From: a virus
Length of the DNA stretch: 64,000 nt
Direction: 5' to 3' (one strand)
Virus record (IMG/VR): IMGVR_UViG_3300035703_000047
Span: 1 to 64,000 of that record
Shown here: piece after piece, positions 58,540-64,000 of the stretch
Layout: every line of letters starts with the position of its first letter
Position numbering within the stretch: position 1 is the first letter of the stretch
Made by a program: the position numbers and the translations under genes
The notes under the pieces: model-generated
Database searches by the model: none
What the model saw: only the letters and a program-made list of their open reading frames with translations
Told to the model about the DNA's origin: nothing

Positions 58540-58547
58540 TATTTATA
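58540..58547 (-). promoter_or_regulatory. Late promoter TATAAATA
   Basis: Perfect match, 42 bases upstream of the 335-residue gene. Confidence 0.75.
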
Positions 58548-59220
58548 ATTTTAATTTTAAAGAGATCAAAAATCTATTGATATTATTCACTGCGATAACA
58601 TCAAACGATAAAATATCGCCGGCTACTATATTTTTTGTCCAATTGGTCAAGTCATCATCACGGACTTTCCTATCATTAGACATTTGTGGATAAACTCCAC
58701 CAACTATTGAAGTAAAAGTTGGAAATGTTGAATAATTTGATTTTTTTATATCTATTGTTAAATCACCTTGTTGATCTGATAAAATTACCAAAGAATCCAA
58801 TATACCACTTACATCTAAAGTTATGGAGCCTTTATTTCCAGGTAACATGTTGATAGAACCACTATCAACAATATAATTAATTGTCCTAGTTAAATCTGCC
58901 GTTGTCGCAAGAGCAATAATAAAAACTTCATCTCCAGGATTAGGAGCTACTGTGAAAATAATATTACTTGTTGATGTGGTATAATCTTCAACTGGAGACA
59001 TTACCAAATGATTTTTAACAACAATTAATTGTTGATCATTAATAGGAACGTATGCAGTTGCGGATGAAGTTAATCCAAAAGTATGTGCTGTTCCTGTAAA
59101 TTGTGAATTTATGTTATCAAGAATAATATTTCCATATTGAATTGATTTGGTTGGGATTTCATAATCAACTCCAATTCTATATGGACCCGGTTCATCCAGT
59201 GTTACTAAGTACTCGGACAT
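58543..59220 (-). CDS. Virion structural protein, 225 aa
   Basis: 225 residues, beta-rich: VTLDEPGPYRIGVDYEIPTK, PINDQQLIVVKNHLVMSPVE and VAPNPGDEVFIIALATTADL. It looks like a small tail fibre or baseplate protein. Coupled to the preceding 110-residue gene (TAATG). Confidence 0.75.
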   Translation of the reverse strand: MSEYLVTLDEPGPYRIGVDYEIPTKSIQYGNIILDNINSQFTGTAHTFGLTSSATAYVPINDQQLIVVKNHLVMSPVEDYTTSTSNIIFTVAPNPGDEVFIIALATTADLTRTINYIVDSGSINMLPGNKGSITLDVSGILDSLVILSDQQGDLTIDIKKSNYSTFPTFTSIVGGVYPQMSNDRKVRDDDLTNWTKNIVAGDILSFDVIAVNNINRFLISLKLKL

Positions 59221-59552
59221 TATGATACTCCTGGAGTTACCAAAACATTTCCTTGAACAGCTCGGGTTCTGTAAGAATTAGGAGAAATAAGAATAACATC
59301 GTAAACATAACGACCACTTTCAATTGAGTCAGTTGCAGTATAACCCATAGAGACCGTAATTTTTCCATTAATTCTATCCGGAAAACTTAAAGTTAGTGGA
59401 TAAGAAACTGAAGACGTTGGGTGTTTTCTAATACAAGAAATACCCGTATATCCAGTTAAATTTAATGGTGAGTTAGTAGTATTCCTGATCGTAAAGGTGG
59501 CTTGAAAGTCAACCCCTTGTTCAAGAACTAAGTTTACGTTCCTTGCCGCCAT
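59220..59552 (-). CDS. Small beta-sandwich virion protein, 110 aa
   Basis: 110 residues: NVNLVLEQGVDFQATFTIRN, LTGYTGISCIRKHP and SGRYVYDVILISPNSYRTRA. The pattern is that of BppU-like N-terminal or Ig-like baseplate domains. Preceded by a late element. Role inferred. Confidence 0.75.
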   Translation of the reverse strand: MAARNVNLVLEQGVDFQATFTIRNTTNSPLNLTGYTGISCIRKHPTSSVSYPLTLSFPDRINGKITVSMGYTATDSIESGRYVYDVILISPNSYRTRAVQGNVLVTPGVS

Positions 59553-59571
59553 TATTAGAATCCGTTTTAAG

Positions 59572-59579
59572 TATTTATG
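59572..59579 (-). promoter_or_regulatory. Late promoter CATAAATA
   Basis: 20 bases upstream of the 110-residue gene, overlapping the end of the 80-residue gene. Confidence 0.6.
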
Positions 59580-59817
59580 ATAAAGAGTCTAATTTAGACA
59601 TAATTAATTTCATCATATCTTTTATTTCATTCACATCGGACTTTAATTGATCTATCTCATCAATTTTTGAATCTATTTTGTTTAGTTTATTAACTTCTTG
59701 TATTTTTGAATTTTTTAATTCCAAATATTTTATATAATCAGAATCGGAACAATTTAAAATTGCTCCAGACTGTTCATCTCTAAACAAACTACGATTTCCT
59801 TCTACTGGTATTAACAT
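59575..59817 (-). CDS. Small coiled-coil virion protein, 80 aa
   Basis: Start at ATG 59817 (MLIPVEGNRSLFRDEQSGAI), just after the stop of the large gene. The C-terminal half (EVNKLNKIDSKIDEIDQLKS) is a coiled coil. The beginning MLIP(V/I)xGxxxLxRDxxSxAI is a known small cyanophage protein type. Probably a structural accessory. Confidence 0.75.
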   Translation of the reverse strand: MLIPVEGNRSLFRDEQSGAILNCSDSDYIKYLELKNSKIQEVNKLNKIDSKIDEIDQLKSDVNEIKDMMKLIMSKLDSLS

Positions 59818-59821
59818 ACTT

Positions 59822-62800
59822 TTAGATGCTTGCAATTGCTCTAAAATCCTTAATCTTTGGTACAAATGATGAATTAGTACCTGACATAATGATTTTTATT
59901 TGGAATCCATTAAATTGGGGCAAATTCGAAGCAGTAAACTCATACTGATTGAAATTATTTTCAGAAGTTGAATTTGCAACCATTTTATCGGGTCTTCCAT
60001 TATTATTGGAAGGATTAATAACTTGTCCATTTGAGTCCAAATTATCATATCCAGGGAATAATTGCCAAAGTTGAGATGATGTTGGGGAATCTGATCTAAA
60101 AATTCGATAACATACTCTAATATCATTTGTCGAATGTTTGAAAGCATCAAAGAATACTTTTAAGTTATCTGAAGGTTTATCCAAAATAACTATATTACTC
60201 AAATAAGTCGCTGCTGAAGGATCATCCGATAAAGAATTAACTCTGAAATCTGTAGCATAATTTGTAATTTTGGAATTAATTCTGTTAGCAATAGTAATTA
60301 CATTTATCCTATCCAAATCAATCATTGGAGAAACATTTTCATCTTTAGTACTTAAAGTTAGTTCCATAGTAAATGATTTTTTACCGGGGAAATTTGATAA
60401 AAATGTCTCTTCATTTATTCCAGAACAAATAATCCTTGGAGTATTGAATTGATTATTTGAATTTAAAGATATCTCAGAAAATCCTTGATCCAAGAATGGT
60501 ATCAAATCACTATCTGGTGTAGATCCACTAAATGTTCTTACTTTTGCCGATATAGATGTTCTTTGTGGCAATAATGTTTCAATATTTGGTCTGATAAAAT
60601 TAAAAGGAATGTTTTGTGATGCTTTTGGTCCTTTTGGAGATGACATCAATGGAACTGTATCATAGGATCCACATGATTTATTATCATTAAAATATAAAGC
60701 AGGAAGTCCTAAAACATTTCCAGGAGTCCTATCAATACCTCTACTACTCATTCCAACTTTAATATAATAATGGTCTAAATCTGTGGGATAATTTTGCAGA
60801 TCAGTATCTGATAAATTGTGAGTTTTATTTATTCTTCTCAGTGAGACTCCATTTAACTCATATTTAAATACAGAAGAGTCAATATTATATGATGATGAAA
60901 CTGTATCATCGATATTTCTAGTTATCCCAGTCAAACTACTAGTTGATGTGACAACTCCAGTATATCTTATGACTTCACTATTGATTAAAATATACCCCGG
61001 ATTTACTGAAGAAACGGGAACATTTTCAAAACTTGTAAATACTCCAACAGAACTTACAACAATATTATCAGTGGAAGTTGAATTGTATGAATTTTTTAAA
61101 CTTTCTGGTTTTTGATCGGATTCTAAACCAGATAACGTTACTTTATCAACTGCAGAATACATTCCATGATTGTTATGACTAACTTTAAAATGTAAGCCAT
61201 CCGATAAATCATTTATAGTGTTTACAAATGCCCCAGAGAGAGGAGAAGTTCCTGCAGAACCAACATAATATAAAGTATCAGTAACGTTTTTGTTGATGGT
61301 TCCTTGTACTTTATTTACAATTAATGAATTGAAAGCAGAGATTATTCCTACGTTGTTTGGAATCGTAAGAATTAAATTATCACCGAGACCATCAGTTTGA
61401 GAATAATTAACTTCTAAAGAGTCCCCATAAGCATATCCTGTTCCACCTACAGAAACTGTAGCCGCAATAGCAACTCCATTTTGTACACTTAAATTAACTT
61501 TTGCACCAAAACCAAAACCAGTTAAAGAAATTAAATCTACATTGGAGTAAGTTTTAAACGAAGATGTAAATCCAATTCCTGTTGAAGTTACTATTAATGT
61601 ACTTCCTATTCCAACTGAACCCACTATTCTATCTAAATTTGATCTAAATGTTATATTATTATTTTGTAGTATTGGTGTTCCTGATGTTAAATTTGTAACT
61701 TCAGTTGAAGTTAAACTTTTTCCTAATCCAATTAAAGTTGATTTAGAGATGCAGTCTAATGGATTTGGTCTCAAAGTTACAATTTGATTATTTCCAATAT
61801 CTAATTTTGGATTGTAGAATCTTACAGTGGATGGAGTAGTAACAAACTTTGCATTATAAAGAACTAACTTTAAATCTTCTAATTGACTTGGATCCCAAGT
61901 TGCTCCATTTTGGGATTTAAATAATGACCCCAATAAAGGTTGTTGTGATACAACAATTTTTTGAGATTCTGGCAACTGTAATGTAGTTATATCTTCCTCA
62001 CCCATTCTTGAAATCCACACCGTATATTCATTTGATGCTGAAAGTAGTACCACGCAATAATCTCTACCACTTTCTAGATAAACTGGAGAGGAAAATGTAA
62101 ACGTTGTTGCACTTTTGGCATCTTCAGATATAGTTACCTGACTTGGATCCAAAACAACTTCACCAAAAGGAACAATAGTTGTTGTTGGAAGACCAGTTTG
62201 CATAGTTCTTATTTGTAAAGTAACTGGCAAATTGTTGGTATCTTTTGTTCTGAAAAATATATCACATTTTGTGATGAAAACACCATTTTCCTCAGGAACT
62301 TCAAAAGACTGTGCAAGAGGATCTGACCATCTTACCTGTGTTACTGTACGAACACTCCTGTCTATGAAAGAAGTTCCTCCTATTAATGTAGTATCTCTAG
62401 TGGTTGAACTTCTAGTTTCCGTTCTACTAACTCTCTCAATAGTAGAATTTCTTGTTCTTAGAGTAACATCTTCAGTATTATTAAGAGTTCCAGAAGATGC
62501 AAATCGTGCATCAGCACTACTGTCACTAGATCCAGCGATTGTTGTATTAGTTTGACTGGTTGTAAGAGTAAAAGTCTTTGTCCCAGTTTCGAATGATGGG
62601 GTTGATTTTAACCTAGAGTCGGGAATAAATAACGATCCAATCAAAGTTCCACTAATATCCGTAATCAATCTCACATTTGTTATATTTGCTATAGCTTTAG
62701 AAGTTTGGCCAACCAATTTCATATCTTTAACAATATGTCCATAAAATCCTGATTCAGATTGCAGTTCTAAAGAAGCTGTATCAACATTTAATATAGTAGA

Positions 62801-64000
62801 AGTTGTTGAATATGAAGAAGGTATAAATTGAGAAGGTATGTATGGATTTTCAACAAACACTTGTTCCGGATTATTGTATGGCCCATACTTATGATTTGGA
62901 GTTGCTAATCTAAATTTAATAGAAGTTGTTCCCAATGTACCAATAACAGTTTCTCCAATAGTAAAACTACCACTTTCTACTTGTACTTCAATAAGTTTTG
63001 GTACAACGTACTTATTCATGTCAACATTATCAAAAAATGCATACATTAATGTTTGTGGTTTCAATCTTCTTGCTACAAATTCAATATTTCTAGATCTCAT
63101 TGTATGAATAATATCTGTAGATATTACAGATGTTCCTAAATTGACAGTATCAAATTTTTCACCAATTTTATACTGAATCCCTTGTCTAGATTCATTTGTA
63201 GTAGTTAAAGTGGTAACGTTTTGGAAAGTTACCGTTGTGTCTCTAAAGCTGGTATCTGTTATTATTGCATTTCCACTCCAGAAACTATTAGATCCGGTTT
63301 GAACAGTTTGTGTATTACTGAATAAATTTTGTCTACCAATTTCTTGTACTCCTGTCCAAGTAGTTTCCCAACCACCCCAATCTATAGGAGTTAATCCAGT
63401 ATTGGTGTCAGCGCCAAATTGTTGTATTGCAGCCGAATAATTTCCCTCTTGTTCTATTGTTCTCGTAGTTCCTCTTGTTTCAACCCATGTATCTGTTGCA
63501 GGGTTCATTTCAATAGTTCCAATCCAATTAACAACATTAAAGGGATTGACATTTTCAGATCTAGTTGCAAAATTGTTTTTGAGGTATACTTGTTCGTCAT
63601 ATTTCAAACAAACAATGTCTCCAACTTTAACAATATTTGGATTGCCCAAATCTTTTACAAATCTTAAATCCGCATCAGGATTTGAAATATTAGATGTTCC
63701 TATTACTGATTCTGAACCTAAAAGAAGATCGAAAGATGTTGTATAATGTTGAGGTCTAAGTAATCCTTCAGTGGTGTCTATACTACATTTATGTTGGGGA
63801 TTACCCAAAGATCCCGAATTTACAGATTTGAAATTATCTACAAGGAAACCACACTTAAATCTATCCAATTGTGTTTGAGAATCTCTAAGGGTTAAATTTT
63901 TAGTATCAGTTTCTAAAAGAGATAAAGATGTATAATACTCAATATTTCGTATTCTATCTTCGAGTTTGGAAATATCTTGCATTCTATAACGTTTATGTGA
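59822..64000 (-). CDS. Large baseplate or tail-fibre structural protein (5' end outside window)
   Basis: At least 1393 residues. The frame stays open to the window end; ATG 63982 is internal, because MQDISKLEDRIRNIEYYTSL is an inner block in similar proteins. Further blocks: SWKYTVWISRMGEEDI-like YTVWISRMGEEDITTLQ, TFRSNLDRIVGSVGIGSTLI and a C-terminal LPQFNGFQIKIIMSGTNSSF. Cyanophages carry such a long baseplate/tail protein near gp13. No enzymatic motif. Confidence 0.85.
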   Translation of the reverse strand, partial: SHKRYRMQDISKLEDRIRNIEYYTSLSLLETDTKNLTLRDSQTQLDRFKCGFLVDNFKSVNSGSLGNPQHKCSIDTTEGLLRPQHYTTSFDLLLGSESVIGTSNISNPDADLRFVKDLGNPNIVKVGDIVCLKYDEQVYLKNNFATRSENVNPFNVVNWIGTIEMNPATDTWVETRGTTRTIEQEGNYSAAIQQFGADTNTGLTPIDWGGWETTWTGVQEIGRQNLFSNTQTVQTGSNSFWSGNAIITDTSFRDTTVTFQNVTTLTTTNESRQGIQYKIGEKFDTVNLGTSVISTDIIHTMRSRNIEFVARRLKPQTLMYAFFDNVDMNKYVVPKLIEVQVESGSFTIGETVIGTLGTTSIKFRLATPNHKYGPYNNPEQVFVENPYIPSQFIPSSYSTTSTILNVDTASLELQSESGFYGHIVKDMKLVGQTSKAIANITNVRLITDISGTLIGSLFIPDSRLKSTPSFETGTKTFTLTTSQTNTTIAGSSDSSADARFASSGTLNNTEDVTLRTRNSTIERVSRTETRSSTTRDTTLIGGTSFIDRSVRTVTQVRWSDPLAQSFEVPEENGVFITKCDIFFRTKDTNNLPVTLQIRTMQTGLPTTTIVPFGEVVLDPSQVTISEDAKSATTFTFSSPVYLESGRDYCVVLLSASNEYTVWISRMGEEDITTLQLPESQKIVVSQQPLLGSLFKSQNGATWDPSQLEDLKLVLYNAKFVTTPSTVRFYNPKLDIGNNQIVTLRPNPLDCISKSTLIGLGKSLTSTEVTNLTSGTPILQNNNITFRSNLDRIVGSVGIGSTLIVTSTGIGFTSSFKTYSNVDLISLTGFGFGAKVNLSVQNGVAIAATVSVGGTGYAYGDSLEVNYSQTDGLGDNLILTIPNNVGIISAFNSLIVNKVQGTINKNVTDTLYYVGSAGTSPLSGAFVNTINDLSDGLHFKVSHNNHGMYSAVDKVTLSGLESDQKPESLKNSYNSTSTDNIVVSSVGVFTSFENVPVSSVNPGYILINSEVIRYTGVVTSTSSLTGITRNIDDTVSSSYNIDSSVFKYELNGVSLRRINKTHNLSDTDLQNYPTDLDHYYIKVGMSSRGIDRTPGNVLGLPALYFNDNKSCGSYDTVPLMSSPKGPKASQNIPFNFIRPNIETLLPQRTSISAKVRTFSGSTPDSDLIPFLDQGFSEISLNSNNQFNTPRIICSGINEETFLSNFPGKKSFTMELTLSTKDENVSPMIDLDRINVITIANRINSKITNYATDFRVNSLSDDPSAATYLSNIVILDKPSDNLKVFFDAFKHSTNDIRVCYRIFRSDSPTSSQLWQLFPGYDNLDSNGQVINPSNNNGRPDKMVANSTSENNFNQYEFTASNLPQFNGFQIKIIMSGTNSSFVPKIKDFRAIASI

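Noticed and set aside
59822-59865. Possible frameshift joining the large structural gene to the coiled-coil frame
   Set aside because: The register would need +1 slippage and a proper ATG at 59817 follows the stop, so two genes are more likely.
61000-63700. Several plus-strand frames of 60-107 codons
   Set aside because: All lie opposite the large structural gene and have no ribosome sites or family features.
1-64000. tRNA genes, CRISPR arrays, insertion sequences, attachment sites
   Set aside because: No cloverleaf-like sequence, regular spaced repeats, transposase or integrase features were found.

Overview
The window is a stretch of a T4-like myovirus genome, almost certainly a marine cyanophage. 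It is AT-rich and tightly packed, and every gene I can support lies on the minus strand, so transcription runs from high to low coordinates. Genes commonly overlap by ATGA or GTGA. T4-type replication, recombination, transcription and virion genes occur together with genes typical of cyanomyoviruses: a MazG-type hydrolase, Hsp20, MoxR/CobS-like and VWA/CobT-like proteins, a 2-oxoglutarate oxygenase, a DUF3110-like protein (a family known from cyanobacteria), DUF5872 and DUF6321 virion proteins, and a capsid-associated protein starting MPLWGN. No photosynthesis gene, tRNA, insertion sequence or CRISPR array was seen. The host (Synechococcus or Prochlorococcus) is inferred.

Layout from high to low coordinates. 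64000-53400: a large baseplate or fibre protein cut by the window edge, five smaller tail or fibre-type proteins, then gp13 and gp14 of the neck. 53360-39260: the T4-ordered morphogenesis block gp15, gp16, a DUF5872 protein, gp17, gp18, gp19, gp20, a gp67-like core protein, a small virion protein, gp21, gp22, gp23. 39190-32600: a second tube-like protein, UvsY, UvsW, an Sm-like protein, gp55 sigma, gp47, a DUF3110-like protein, gp46 and a 59-residue gene. 32630-25240: a HEVGH/VWA protein (cobT), a late two-frame gene joined by a lambda-type slippery site, an accessory pair with an AspH-like oxygenase fusion, and a MoxR AAA+ protein (cobS). 25190-11960: replication operons: DUF3310, gp45, gp44, GIY-YIG-like, Sm-like, DUF4338/DruA-like, gp62, RegA; then Hsp20; then two Sm-like proteins, DNA polymerase, two tiny genes, UvsX, a 2OG oxygenase, gp41, MazG and a 59-residue gene. 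11910-2570: late structural and packaged-protein candidates, an endonuclease VII-like gene, a thermonuclease and several small membrane proteins. 2580-1: a membrane coiled-coil protein, primase gp61 and the N-terminal part of ribonucleotide reductase NrdA.

Regulation is readable. Seventeen copies of the T4-type late element (A/T/C)ATAAATA sit just upstream of virion genes, and several are fused to the terminator of the preceding gene. Sigma-70-type promoters (TTGTCA-17-TATAAT before gp55; TTGACC-17-TATAAT before the gp45 operon; TTGACA-17-TATCGT before the polymerase operon) drive early replication genes, giving the host-polymerase-to-gp55 switch expected of a T4-like phage.

The strongest unusual observations are: a programmed -1 frameshift site G GGA AAG with an upstream Shine-Dalgarno-like GGAGG at 29748-29768; a shared N-terminal leader MK(S/N)Fx(Q/N)FLxEA on three proteins, resembling the T4 capsid-targeting sequence and suggesting that a nucleotidyltransferase is packaged in the head; four Sm-like paralogues spread among the replication genes; an AspH-like oxygenase fusion with a dedicated partner; a small basic protein carrying the N-terminal signature of the major capsid protein; and composite terminator-promoter elements.
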